Both the position numbers and the translations under genes were made by a program. A stretch of 64,000 nucleotides of DNA from Mesorhizobium prunaredense (GTDB lineage: Bacteria > Pseudomonadota > Alphaproteobacteria > Rhizobiales > Rhizobiaceae), in assembly GCF_900156895.1 (NCBI RefSeq), contig NZ_FTPD01000082.1:7040-71039 (forward strand), read 5' to 3'. Positions 26,164-34,948 of this stretch are shown in pieces; within the stretch, counting starts at the first letter, position 1, and each line of letters begins with the position of its first letter. The notes under the pieces are model-generated. The model did no database searches and was not told the DNA's origin. It saw only the letters and a list, made by a program, of their open reading frames with translations.

Positions 26164-27333
26164 ATGTTGGATTACAGTTCGCTCCTGCTTGCGGCAGCGC
26201 TGTCGGGCACGTGCCTCAGCATCACCATGTTTGCGATCTGGTTCACCGCGCCACAGGCACGCTTTGTGCTGACGGTGGCGTGCGGCATTCTCGTGCTCGT
26301 CGCGCATGTGGTCTTGTTCTGGCATTATGCCAGGCATCCCAGCCCCTGGCTTTGCCAGATCGTGCTTGCGCTTCTCAGCCTGGGCTTCCTGACCCTCTGC
26401 CTGTCGGCCATGCAGTATCTCGGCGTCCGCGACTACAGGCGCGCCATCTTGCCGACCGTGGCTGCGATGGCGGTTTGCGCAGGCGCGACCTCGCTGGGCC
26501 TTGATGGCGTCGGCTTCATCGTCACCTACGCGACGGTAACGGCGCTGCTCTCGCTTATCGGGGTGATGTTCTGGATCAAAGGTGGCCACGATCGCCGGAT
26601 ATTTCTGGTCGTTTCGTTCTTGAGCGGCGTCTGTGCGCTGTCCTTCGGACTTTGCGGCACGGTCCTGCTGGTCAAGGGCCAATGGGTGCTCGGCGTTGCG
26701 CCCGACAACTGGGCCGAACGGTTGAATTCCGCCGTGGCGGTCGCCTGCATGACGGGGCTCGGCGCATTGACGCTCTCCCTGCATCATTTGCAGGCGCAGA
26801 TCGAACTGAAGACTGAGACCATGACCGACCCATTGACCGGGCTGATGAACCGGCGGGCGTTGACGGCATTCTACGGTGAGCGGGTTTTCGGCCCGTTCAT
26901 GTCCGTCGCAATGTTCGACCTCGATCATTTCAAGAAGACGAACGATGTATTCGGTCATCCGGTCGGCGATCAGGTTCTGCGCCGCTTCGCAGCTGTCATC
27001 AGGAAATATGCCAGGACCGGAGTCGACGCCTTCCGGCTGGGTGGCGAGGAATTCGTCCTCGTCATGTCGCGGATGACTGAAGAGAAGGCTTACGACATTG
27101 CGAGCAAGATCAGCGTCGCCTTCGGCACGGAAGTCGTCGCCACCCAGCTTGGTCCGTTGCGCAGCACAGTCAGTGGCGGCATCGGCTTTGGCGCGACGGA
27201 TGGCACCAGTCTCGACAATGTGCTGGCCGAAGCCGACGCCGCACTCTATGCGGCAAAGCGCGCCGGGCGAAATCGCGTCGTCGCCCAGAACAAGGCGAGC
27301 AAGGCCGACGCGCCGGCCTTGCGTTCTGCCTGA
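26164..27333 (+). CDS. Membrane-anchored diguanylate cyclase (GGDEF)
   Basis: Makes cyclic di-GMP. The N-terminal 210 residues form about six hydrophobic segments, probably a membrane sensor. A GGDEF domain follows, with DPLTGLMNRRAL, FDLDHFKKTNDVFGHPVGDQVL and the active-site FRLGGEEFVLV. The residues five positions before GGEEF read TGVD, so the RxxD inhibitory I-site is missing and product feedback inhibition is not expected. No EAL domain. ATG 26164 is the only sensible start. It converges with gcvP. Confidence 0.92.
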   Translation: MLDYSSLLLAAALSGTCLSITMFAIWFTAPQARFVLTVACGILVLVAHVVLFWHYARHPSPWLCQIVLALLSLGFLTLCLSAMQYLGVRDYRRAILPTVAAMAVCAGATSLGLDGVGFIVTYATVTALLSLIGVMFWIKGGHDRRIFLVVSFLSGVCALSFGLCGTVLLVKGQWVLGVAPDNWAERLNSAVAVACMTGLGALTLSLHHLQAQIELKTETMTDPLTGLMNRRALTAFYGERVFGPFMSVAMFDLDHFKKTNDVFGHPVGDQVLRRFAAVIRKYARTGVDAFRLGGEEFVLVMSRMTEEKAYDIASKISVAFGTEVVATQLGPLRSTVSGGIGFGATDGTSLDNVLAEADAALYAAKRAGRNRVVAQNKASKADAPALRSA

Positions 27334-27352
27334 TTGAGGCTTCTATCTTGTT

Positions 27353-27398
27353 AGACCATGATCCGAAAACCGGATTCCACTTTTCGGGATCGTGGTCT
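27353..27398. repeat. Palindromic repeat / bidirectional terminator
   Basis: AGACCATGATCCGAAAA pairs with TTTTCGGGATCGTGGTCT around CCGGATTCCAC, about 16 paired bases. It sits between the convergent ends of the diguanylate cyclase gene and gcvP, overlapping the last base of the latter, and could terminate both. The core GATCCGAAAACCGG is a dispersed repeat; related copies occur at 11194-11240 and about 47448-47515. Confidence 0.6.
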
Positions 27399-30207
27399 AC
27401 TCCGCCGCCCCCAGATACTCCGACAGCGGCGGGCAGGAGCAGACGAGGTTGCGGTCGCCGGCGACATTGTCGATGCGCGACACCGGTGGCCAGTATTTGG
27501 CTGATGTGTCGGCATCGCCGGACGGGTAGGCCGCCTCCAGGCGCGAATAGGGATGGGTCCACTGGCCGGCCAGCGCCTCGGCAGCGGTATGCGGCGCATT
27601 GACCAGCGGATTGTCGGCCAGGGGCCATTCGCCTTTCGCCACCTTGGCTGCCTCGCCCGATATCGCGATCATCGCCTCGCAGAAGCGATCGAGCTCGCTC
27701 TTGGGTTCGGACTCGGTCGGCTCGACCATCAAGGTGCCGGCGACCGGAAACGACATGGTCGGCGCATGGAAACCATAATCGATCAGCCGCTTGGCGATAT
27801 CGTCGACGCTGATGCCGGAGTTCTCCTTGAGCACCCGGGTGTCGAGGATGCACTCATGGGCGATGCGATCGTGCCTGCCCTTGTAGAGCAGCGGGAAGTG
27901 CGGTGCGAGCCGCGTCGCCACATAGTTGGCGGAAACGATCGCCGTCTCGGTGGCCTGCTTGAGGCCGGAAGCACCCATCATGCGGATATACATCCAGGTG
28001 ATCGGCAGGATCGAAGCGCTGCCGAACGGTGCAGCTGACACGGCATGGCCCGAGCCTTCGCTGACGTGGCCGGGCAGATACGGCTTTAGATGCGCCTTGA
28101 CGCCGATCGGGCCGACGCCGGGACCGCCGCCGCCATGCGGGATGCAGAACGTCTTGTGCAGGTTCATGTGGCAGACATCGGCGCCGATGTCGCCCGGGCG
28201 GGCGAGCCCGACCAGCGCGTTGAGGTTGGCGCCGTCGAAATAGACCTGGCCGCCATGCTCGTGAATGAGGGCGCAGAGGTGGCGCGCGCCTTCTTCGTAT
28301 ACGCCATGCGTCGAGGGATAGGTGAACATAAGCGCGGCGAGATTCTTGGAATGCTCATTGGCTTTGGCACTCATATCGTCCATATCGATATTGCCATCCT
28401 CGGTGCAGCGCACGACGACGACGTTCATGCCGGCCATCGCCGCACTCGCCGGATTGGTGCCATGCGCCGATGACGGGATCAGGCAGACCGTGCGGTGAGC
28501 TTCGCCGCGTGAGCGGTGATAGCTGCGAATGGCGAGCAGCCCGGCATACTCACCCTGGCTGCCGGCATTGGGCTGCAGGGTCACTGCGTCGAAGCCGGTG
28601 ATCTCCGCCAGCCAGCCTCCCAGTTCGTCGACCATGGCGCGGTAGCCGGGCGAATGGCTGGCCGGAGCGAAGGGATGCAAATTGGCGACGCTTGGCCAGC
28701 TTACCGGCATCATTTCGGCGGCGGCGTTGAGCTTCATCGTGCAGGAGCCGAGCGGGATCATGGCGCGGTCGAGCGCCAGGTCCTTGTCGGCCAGCCGGCG
28801 CAGGAAGCGCATCATCTCGGTTTCCGAGTGGTTTTCGCGGAACACAGGCTGCGTGAGAAACGCCTTGCCGCGCGGCTTTCCGGGCATGGTGCTGCCGACG
28901 GCTGCGCCCGCCTTGGCGCCGAACAGCGCCGCGATCGCCTCCAGGTCGGCCTCGGTCGAGGTCTCGTCGAAGCTGATGCCGATGTGGTCGGCGTCGATGA
29001 CGCGCAGCAATCGGCCGGTCTTTTCGGCAGCGGCGCCAATCGCTTCGGCTCTGCCTTTCACTTCCACCGTCACCGTGTCGAAGCGGCTTGCGCCAAGCAC
29101 CGAGAGTCCTGCTGCCTTGAGACCGTCGGCCAGCCGGTTGGCCAATGCATGGATTCGGCCGGCAATCGCCTGCAGTCCGGCAGGGCCGTGCCAGATCGCA
29201 TAGGCTGTCGCCATGTTGGCGAGCAACGCCTGCGCGGTGCAGATGTTGGAGGTCGCCTTGTCGCGGCGGATATGCTGTTCACGCGTCTGCAAGGCGAGGC
29301 GATAGCCGGGCCGGCCGTTGCTGTCGGTCGACTGGCCGACAAGGCGGCCGGGCATCAGCCGCGTCAGCCTGTCGGAAACGGCGCAATAAGCGGCATGCGG
29401 CCCGCCAAAGCCCATCGGCACGCCGAAGCGCTGCATCGGGCCGACGGCGATGTCGGCGCCAAGCGCGGCCGGCGCGTCGGTCAGCGTCAGGGCGAGCGGA
29501 TCGGCAATGAAGACGACCAGCGCGCCGGTGGTGCGGGCCTGCTCGATTGTCGCCCTGTGGTCGCCATAGATGCCAAACGTATCGGGCCAGGAGACCAGCA
29601 GGGCGGCTGTGTTGTCGTCGATCGCGTCGCCGTCGACCTCGATGCCGAGCGGCTCGGCGCGAGTGCGCACGACATCGAGCGTCTGCGGATGCGGCGTGCC
29701 GGCCAGCGCCACCTTGGTCCGCTTGTCGCGGTGGTGGCGTAACGCGATGCCGACCGCCTCGGCCACCGCCGTCGCCTCGTCGAGCAACGAGGCCGACGCG
29801 ACCGGCAGCCCGGTCAGTTCAGTGACCAAGGTCTGGAAATTGAACAGCATTTCGAGCCGGCCCTGGCTGATCTCTGCCTGGTAGGGCGTGTAAGCCGTAT
29901 ACCAGGCCGGGTTCTCGAACAGGTTGCGCTGGATGACCGGCGGCACTTGGACGCCGTGGTAGCCGGCGCCGATGAAGCTTTTCAAAACTGTATTTTTCGC
30001 CATTGTAGCTGAAAGCTCGGCCAGCGCCTCGGCTTCGCTCGCCGGGGCCGGCAAGGCCAGCGGCCGGTCGAGCCGGATCGATTTCGGCACCGCCTGGCTG
30101 ATCAGCGTCTCGACCGAAGGAACGCCGATCGTCGCCAGCATGGCTCTGAGATCATTGAGGCCAGGGCCAATATGGCGGGCCGAGAAGGGGTAGGGTGCTG
30201 CGGTCAT
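27397..30207 (-). CDS. gcvP: Glycine dehydrogenase (decarboxylating), P-protein
   Basis: P-protein of the glycine cleavage system; a single-chain form of 936 residues (both halves fused). N-terminal block RHIGPGLNDLRAML, the glycine-rich PNAGSQGEYAGLLAI, and the PLP lysine in NLHKTFCIPHGGGGPGVGPIG. Releases CO2 from glycine and transfers aminomethyl to lipoyl-GcvH. It is the third gene after gcvT and gcvH, 18 bases after gcvH, so it is one operon under the riboswitch. Confidence 0.98.
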   Translation of the reverse strand: MTAAPYPFSARHIGPGLNDLRAMLATIGVPSVETLISQAVPKSIRLDRPLALPAPASEAEALAELSATMAKNTVLKSFIGAGYHGVQVPPVIQRNLFENPAWYTAYTPYQAEISQGRLEMLFNFQTLVTELTGLPVASASLLDEATAVAEAVGIALRHHRDKRTKVALAGTPHPQTLDVVRTRAEPLGIEVDGDAIDDNTAALLVSWPDTFGIYGDHRATIEQARTTGALVVFIADPLALTLTDAPAALGADIAVGPMQRFGVPMGFGGPHAAYCAVSDRLTRLMPGRLVGQSTDSNGRPGYRLALQTREQHIRRDKATSNICTAQALLANMATAYAIWHGPAGLQAIAGRIHALANRLADGLKAAGLSVLGASRFDTVTVEVKGRAEAIGAAAEKTGRLLRVIDADHIGISFDETSTEADLEAIAALFGAKAGAAVGSTMPGKPRGKAFLTQPVFRENHSETEMMRFLRRLADKDLALDRAMIPLGSCTMKLNAAAEMMPVSWPSVANLHPFAPASHSPGYRAMVDELGGWLAEITGFDAVTLQPNAGSQGEYAGLLAIRSYHRSRGEAHRTVCLIPSSAHGTNPASAAMAGMNVVVVRCTEDGNIDMDDMSAKANEHSKNLAALMFTYPSTHGVYEEGARHLCALIHEHGGQVYFDGANLNALVGLARPGDIGADVCHMNLHKTFCIPHGGGGPGVGPIGVKAHLKPYLPGHVSEGSGHAVSAAPFGSASILPITWMYIRMMGASGLKQATETAIVSANYVATRLAPHFPLLYKGRHDRIAHECILDTRVLKENSGISVDDIAKRLIDYGFHAPTMSFPVAGTLMVEPTESEPKSELDRFCEAMIAISGEAAKVAKGEWPLADNPLVNAPHTAAEALAGQWTHPYSRLEAAYPSGDADTSAKYWPPVSRIDNVAGDRNLVCSCPPLSEYLGAAE

Positions 30208-30225
30208 CTTCCTGGTCCTGCTCTC

Positions 30226-30594
30226 TCAACCAATATGGGCTTTGTAGGCGGCCTCATCCAGGAGACCTTCGAGTTGGCTTTCATCGGCCAGCTTCATCTT
30301 CCACAGCCAGCCGTCGCTGGTCGCCGCCGAATTGACCAGGGACGGATCAGACGAGAGCGAGGTGTTGGCCTCGGTGATCTCGCCGTCGACCGGTGCATAG
30401 ACGTCCGATGCCGCCTTGACGGACTCGACCACGACTGCGGTATCGCCCTTGGCCAGCTTTTTCCCAGGCTCCGGCAATTCGACGAAGACGAGATCGCCGA
30501 GCTGTTCCTGCGCGTAGTCGGTGATGCCGATGGTGGCGATACCGCCTTCGACGCGGAGCCATTCGTGATCTTCGGTGAAATAGGTCTTTGCCAT
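30226..30594 (-). CDS. gcvH: Glycine cleavage system H protein
   Basis: Lipoyl carrier shuttling the aminomethyl group between P- and T-proteins. 122 residues; the lipoylated lysine is in VVVESVKAASDVYAP, and the WLRVEGGIATIGITDYAQEQLGDLVFVELPE region is diagnostic. ATG 30594 has AAGGA 8 bases upstream; the ATG three codons earlier is too close to it. It starts 5 bases after the gcvT stop. Confidence 0.97.
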   Translation of the reverse strand: MAKTYFTEDHEWLRVEGGIATIGITDYAQEQLGDLVFVELPEPGKKLAKGDTAVVVESVKAASDVYAPVDGEITEANTSLSSDPSLVNSAATSDGWLWKMKLADESQLEGLLDEAAYKAHIG

Positions 30595-30599
30595 GAAGT

Positions 30600-31718
30600 T
30601 CATCCTTTGCGGTAGCGATGCGGCGTGAAGGGCAGGGGATTGATGTCGACCGGGATTTTGCTCCCGCGAACGTCGGCGAAGAGTTTTGCGCCAGGTTTGG
30701 CTAGCGTTGTCAGGACGTAGCCCATGGCGACCGGATGGCCGGCCGAGGGGCCGAAGCCGCCGGAGGTGACGTGGCCGGCGGCATTGCCGTCGGCATCGAA
30801 AAGGGCAGCACCGGGGCGCACCGGCTGGCGGCCTTCCGGCTTCAGGCCGACGCGTTTCTGCGCCGGGCCTCGCTCCAGGATTGCACGCAATGCGTCGGCG
30901 CCGATGAAAGCGCCAGAGGCGCGAACCTCCTTCGGGATCGCCCACATCAGCCCGGCGCTGGCCGGGTCGATCTCAGGCGTGATGTCCAGCCCGTGCAGGC
31001 ACAGCCCTGCTTCGAGCCGCAGGCTGTCGCGGGCGGCCAGCCCAACCCACATCACGCGCTCGTCCTCAAGCAGTTTGGCGACGAGATTTCGCGCATCCAC
31101 TTCCGGCAGGCCGATCTCGAAACCGTCCTCGCCGGTATAGCCCGAGCGGCTCATGAACCAGTTTTCGCGGGGCTCGAAGCCGTGCATGAACAGCAGCGAC
31201 CCGGTTTCGATGCCGGCGCGCGACAGGGCGGCCCAGGCTTCGGGACCCTGGATCGCCAGGAAGACGCGGTCCAGTGCTTCAATCTTGGCGTCAAACTCCC
31301 CCTTGGCATCAAAGTCCTCGGCAAGCTGACGAAGGTGTTTTTCGTCGGCTTCAGCATTGCCGGCATTGGCGACGACCATGAAGCGCTCTCGGCCGAGCCT
31401 GGTGACGATCAGATCGTCGATAACGCCGGCGGCTTCATTGAGAAGGAACGTGTATTTGGACTGGGAAATCTCAAGCGCGCCGGCGTCGAGCGGGCAGGCA
31501 CGATTGAGCAGTGCCTCGGCGCCCGGGCCACGGATCTCGAACAGCTTCATGTGTGAGATGTCGAACAGGCCGGCATGCTCGCGGGTATGAAGGTGCTCCT
31601 TCATCACGCCGGCCGGATAGGTCAGCGGCATCGACCAGCCGGCGAACGCGCCAAAGCGCGCACTGGCGGCCACGTGCAGGTCTTCGAGGGGAAGGTGTTT
31701 GGTGTCGTCGCCCGTCAT
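30600..31718 (-). CDS. gcvT: Aminomethyltransferase, glycine cleavage T-protein
   Basis: Transfers the methylene unit from lipoyl-GcvH to tetrahydrofolate, releasing ammonia. 372 residues with the folate-binding GCV_T domain (FAGWSMPLTYPAGVMKEHLHTREHAGLFDISHM; SGYTGEDGFEI; AARDSLRLEAGLCLHG) and a C-terminal barrel domain. It is the first gene of gcvTHP and directly follows the glycine riboswitch. Confidence 0.97.
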   Translation of the reverse strand: MTGDDTKHLPLEDLHVAASARFGAFAGWSMPLTYPAGVMKEHLHTREHAGLFDISHMKLFEIRGPGAEALLNRACPLDAGALEISQSKYTFLLNEAAGVIDDLIVTRLGRERFMVVANAGNAEADEKHLRQLAEDFDAKGEFDAKIEALDRVFLAIQGPEAWAALSRAGIETGSLLFMHGFEPRENWFMSRSGYTGEDGFEIGLPEVDARNLVAKLLEDERVMWVGLAARDSLRLEAGLCLHGLDITPEIDPASAGLMWAIPKEVRASGAFIGADALRAILERGPAQKRVGLKPEGRQPVRPGAALFDADGNAAGHVTSGGFGPSAGHPVAMGYVLTTLAKPGAKLFADVRGSKIPVDINPLPFTPHRYRKG

Positions 31719-31768
31719 GTCGTCTCCAGAGTCGCACGCAATCGGCCGCGAATGGCGACCAGTCCGTG

Positions 31769-31952
31769 CCCCTCTGTCTGAAGCCTGAGAGACTCGCGCC
31801 CCGTAACTCTGTCGGCAACGCTTACACCTTCGGCGCGGGGCGAAAAAACCCCGACTTTCCAGAGTGTCTTTCCCGTCTACGGTTCTTTTTGCCTGAGAGA
31901 TTTCGGGCGATTTCCCCTTCGGCGGCAGCTCTCGCTGCTCTCTCCCGCAAAC
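31769..31952 (-). ncRNA. Tandem glycine riboswitch (gcvT RNA)
   Basis: On the minus strand, two glycine aptamers precede gcvT by about 50 bases. The first (about 31952-31853) reads CGGGAGAG, then CGCCGAAGGGG, AATCTCTCAGGCAAAA, ACCGTAGACGGG and ACTCTGGAA. The second (about 31850-31769) has GCGCCGAAGGTGTAAGCG, AGTCTCTCAGGC and ACAGAGGGG. The linker contains GGGGTTTTTTCGCCCCG. Glycine binding normally turns on gcv expression. The remaining leader to 31719 probably holds the expression platform. The 5' part 31953-32085 shows nothing else recognisable. Confidence 0.95.
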
Positions 31953-32085
31953 AGGTAGGACTCAATTTGAGCCCTCGACTCGTCATCCATAGCCTGTCGG
32001 CGACACGTTGTCACCTGCCAGCGACAGCTTGCCGACAAGTCTTCGCTAACCACGCGGGTTGCCGGTTTCTCAAGGAACTGCCGAT

Positions 32086-33120
32086 ATGTTGGGTCCAAGC
32101 GACGTATGGATGGGAAACGAGATGGGCGAATTGAAGAGCGCTCCGGTGGCCGAGCTGGCCGCGAAAAATCGGATCACAGCGGAAGACGTGGTCATGCTGC
32201 GCCGCGAGGTGTTCGGCGACGGGGTGGTGACGCGCAGCGAGGCCGAGGCGCTGTTTGCGCTCGACGCGATAGAAGGGGACAAATGCGCGGAATGGCCGGA
32301 TTTTTTCATCGAAGCCGTCACCGACTTCATCGTTCATCAGGAAAAGCCGGCGGGCTATATCTCGCAGGACAATGCCGACTGGCTGGTCCGAGCGATTTCG
32401 CGTGACGGCATGGTCGACAGCCTGACCGAACTCGAACTGCTCGTGCATGTGCTGGAAAAGGCGAAATCCTCGCCGAGCGGGCTTTGCGCCTATGCGCTGG
32501 AGCAAGTGGCCCATGCCGTCAACGACGGCAAGGGGCCGCTGATGCACGGCGGCAAGCTGGTTCCCGGCCTGATCGCCAAAGCCGAGGTCGAGCTTCTGCG
32601 CCGCATCCTCTACGCCCATGGCGGCGACGGCAACATTGCGATCACTCGCGCCGAGGCCGAGATGCTGTTCAAGATCAACGAGCGGACCGCGGCAGCCAAC
32701 AACGATCCATCGTGGAATGATCTGTTCGTCAAGGCGATCGCCAATTTCGTCATGTGCTCGGCCGGCTATGAAGCGCCGATACGCGACGTGGCGCTGCGCC
32801 GGGATTCTTTCCTGGATCAGGCCGATCCGGAGATCGGCGGCTTCTTCGGCCGCATGGTATCGGGCGGTCTCGCCGGCATCATGGAAGCCTACTGCGCGCC
32901 GGGCGATATCGAATCCGAATGGGAATCGAAGAACAAGGCAGCCGAGGCGCTGGCCCGCCGCGCCGAAACGATCGACGCGGGCGAGGCGAAGTGGCTGGCC
33001 GAGCGCATCGGCAGCGGCCGGCCGCTGCATGAGAACGAGCGCGCGCTGCTGACACTGATCAAGCACGCCTCGCCGGAAATCCATCCGGTGCTCAAGCCGC
33101 TGATCGACAAGGTCGCTTGA
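32086..33120 (+). CDS. Conserved protein with internal repeats, function unknown
   Basis: A 344-residue soluble protein that I cannot assign. It is built from repeated helical units. The pair ITAEDVVMLRREVFGDGVVTRSEAEALFAL and AEVELLRRILYAHGGDGNIAITRAEAEMLFKI, about 140 residues apart, is clearly duplicated. Each is followed by W..FF.EA...F. A second unit type (ADWLVRAISRDGMVDSLTELELL, then AKWLAERIGSGRPLHENERALL) alternates with it. The pattern L...I...G.....E...L resembles a degenerate EF-hand or TerB-like helical repeat. ATG 32086 follows AAGGAAC. It is divergent from gcvT across the riboswitch region. Confidence 0.72.
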   Translation: MLGPSDVWMGNEMGELKSAPVAELAAKNRITAEDVVMLRREVFGDGVVTRSEAEALFALDAIEGDKCAEWPDFFIEAVTDFIVHQEKPAGYISQDNADWLVRAISRDGMVDSLTELELLVHVLEKAKSSPSGLCAYALEQVAHAVNDGKGPLMHGGKLVPGLIAKAEVELLRRILYAHGGDGNIAITRAEAEMLFKINERTAAANNDPSWNDLFVKAIANFVMCSAGYEAPIRDVALRRDSFLDQADPEIGGFFGRMVSGGLAGIMEAYCAPGDIESEWESKNKAAEALARRAETIDAGEAKWLAERIGSGRPLHENERALLTLIKHASPEIHPVLKPLIDKVA

Positions 33121-33162
33121 GCAAAGCACCAAACGCTGATCGGAAATGGCGGAGCTATGGCG

Positions 33163-33951
33163 TCAAATGCCGCCGTACCAGTCGTAGCCATTGTCCTCCC
33201 AGTAGCCGCCCCTGCCGCCGCCGATAGCGGCGAAACTGTCGACCAGCTCGATCCTGCGGAGATACTTTGGCATTTTGTAGCCGATCTGGCGCTCGACTCG
33301 GACACGCAGCGGCGCGCCGTTCTCGACCGGCAGCGGCTTGCCGTTCAGGCCATAGGCAAGGATCGTCTGCGGGTGACGGGCATCGATCAGGTCGATCGAG
33401 CCGTAATATTTGATGTCGCCGGATAGGCTGCGGTCGATCGTGTCGAGGCAATGGAACACGACGTAGCGCGCCTGCGGCTTGACCACCGCCTGTTCAAGCA
33501 CCAGCGACAGCGGCGTGCCGGTCCATTTGGCGATGCAACTCCAGCCTTCGACGCAGTCATGGCGGGTGATCTGGGTGCGGCTTGGCATGTTCATCAATTG
33601 CTCACGGCTCAGCGACAGCGGCTTTTCGACGAGGCCGGAGACCTCGAGACGCCAGTCGGCGAAATTGTTGGCGAGCAGGCCCTTGTAGACATCGTCGTCC
33701 GGTGCGGTGACGCCGTTCGGCCGCTGTGGCTGGCGAATGTCGGCCTCGGTGAATTCCGGTGCCAGCGAATCGCCGGCGAGCAGGCGCTGCGCGCGCCAGG
33801 TCAGGCCGTTGGCGCCTTCAAGGAAGCTGCGCAGGCCGTCGCCGACGCGAAGCTGGCTGTCGAAGGCATCGCAACCCGACAGCATGATACCGGAGACGCC
33901 GAGGCTAGCCGAGGTCAGGAATTTTCTGCGGCTGATCACAAACTTCAGCAT
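33163..33951 (-). CDS. Molybdopterin-dependent oxidoreductase (sulfite oxidase/MsrP fold)
   Basis: Exported molybdoenzyme of the sulfite oxidase superfamily, 262 residues. The start carries a twin-arginine type signal (SRRKFLTSASLGVSGIMLSGC). The molybdenum-ligand cysteine is in RHDCVEGWSCIAKW; GKPLPVENGAPLRVRVERQIGYK is the family C-terminal block. It follows the cytochrome b gene with a 1-base gap, so electrons probably pass between membrane cytochrome and periplasmic enzyme, as in MsrPQ. MsrP itself is a methionine-sulfoxide reductase; whether this is a reductase or oxidase is not decided by sequence. Confidence 0.85.
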   Translation of the reverse strand: MLKFVISRRKFLTSASLGVSGIMLSGCDAFDSQLRVGDGLRSFLEGANGLTWRAQRLLAGDSLAPEFTEADIRQPQRPNGVTAPDDDVYKGLLANNFADWRLEVSGLVEKPLSLSREQLMNMPSRTQITRHDCVEGWSCIAKWTGTPLSLVLEQAVVKPQARYVVFHCLDTIDRSLSGDIKYYGSIDLIDARHPQTILAYGLNGKPLPVENGAPLRVRVERQIGYKMPKYLRRIELVDSFAAIGGGRGGYWEDNGYDWYGGI

Positions 33952-33952
33952 C

Positions 33953-34834
33953 TCACGCACCCCTCTGCGGCGTCTTGCTGCCATGCGCCGGCGGATCGGT
34001 TCGGTACCAGCCGGTGATGATGGAACGCAGCTCGTTGATCGGGCCGGCGGCGAAGATCATCAGCATATGGACGATGAAGAAGGCGACGAGCAGCAGCATC
34101 ACGATGAAGTGGATTGTCCGTGCCGTCTGCCGGCCGCCTAGCAGATCGTTGAGGAACGGCAGCACCGCATTCATGCTCGGCGACATGGCAAGACCGGTGA
34201 TGATCATCAGCGGCAGCAGCACGAACATCACGCTGCCATAAGCCATCTTCTGCAGCGTGTTGTACTCGCGGCTGTGATGGAACTTTAATTTGGCATGATC
34301 GACGATGTCTCGCGGCAAGCGCCTGAGATCATCGATGCGCGGGACAAGATCGCGGCGCAGATGACCGTTGACCAGGCTGGCGACCAGCCACACGACCAGG
34401 GTTGTGGTCAGTATCCAGGCGAAGAAGAAATGGACGACGCGGGCGGTGCCGAGGTCGTAATAGGAGGGGATCGTCGCCCAGGACGGGAAGGCGCGGGACG
34501 TCTCCTGCTCCGCCGGCCCCGACCAGCCGAGCACACCGGTCGTGTCGAAGCGCTTGCCGAAGATTTCGGTGTAGCCGCGCGGGCCGTTTGCGGTGTTCTC
34601 GGCGCCGATGGCGAAGATGGTGTTGTTATATGCGAATCCCGATTCCTTGCCGATATAGAGCTGGGGGCGGGCGTTGAAGATCTGCAGGCCGGAAAGCAGC
34701 ATGAAGAACAGCGAAATGGCCCAGAGCCAGTGCGTCAGCCGCGTCCACCGCGACTGCCGGTAGATCAGCGTCGCATCCTTCGGCGCGGCGGCATCTGGCC
34801 CGACAGTGGATTGGCTCCTGGCAACCGATTGCAT
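33953..34834 (-). CDS. Cytochrome b561-type membrane protein
   Basis: Integral di-haem cytochrome b of the Ni-hydrogenase/b561 group, 293 residues. Four or five transmembrane helices: RLTHWLWAISLFFMLLSGLQIF, ARVVHFFFAWILTTTLVVWLV, SVMFVLLPLMIITGLAM and TARTIHFIVMLLLVAFFIVHMLMIF. The histidines in these helices are likely haem ligands. ATG 34834 follows GGGAGGA. It is cotranscribed with the molybdopterin oxidoreductase gene, for which it is the likely quinone-linked electron partner. Confidence 0.85.
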   Translation of the reverse strand: MQSVARSQSTVGPDAAAPKDATLIYRQSRWTRLTHWLWAISLFFMLLSGLQIFNARPQLYIGKESGFAYNNTIFAIGAENTANGPRGYTEIFGKRFDTTGVLGWSGPAEQETSRAFPSWATIPSYYDLGTARVVHFFFAWILTTTLVVWLVASLVNGHLRRDLVPRIDDLRRLPRDIVDHAKLKFHHSREYNTLQKMAYGSVMFVLLPLMIITGLAMSPSMNAVLPFLNDLLGGRQTARTIHFIVMLLLVAFFIVHMLMIFAAGPINELRSIITGWYRTDPPAHGSKTPQRGA

Positions 34835-34948
34835 TTTTCCGTGTCCTCCCGACCGCTCAGCCGGCCTTTCCGATCGTTCTCCTCCCAATACGTTGCCAGC
34901 CAAAGCGATGTTTCATCCGATCACGGAATTATTACAGCCTGCCCGATA

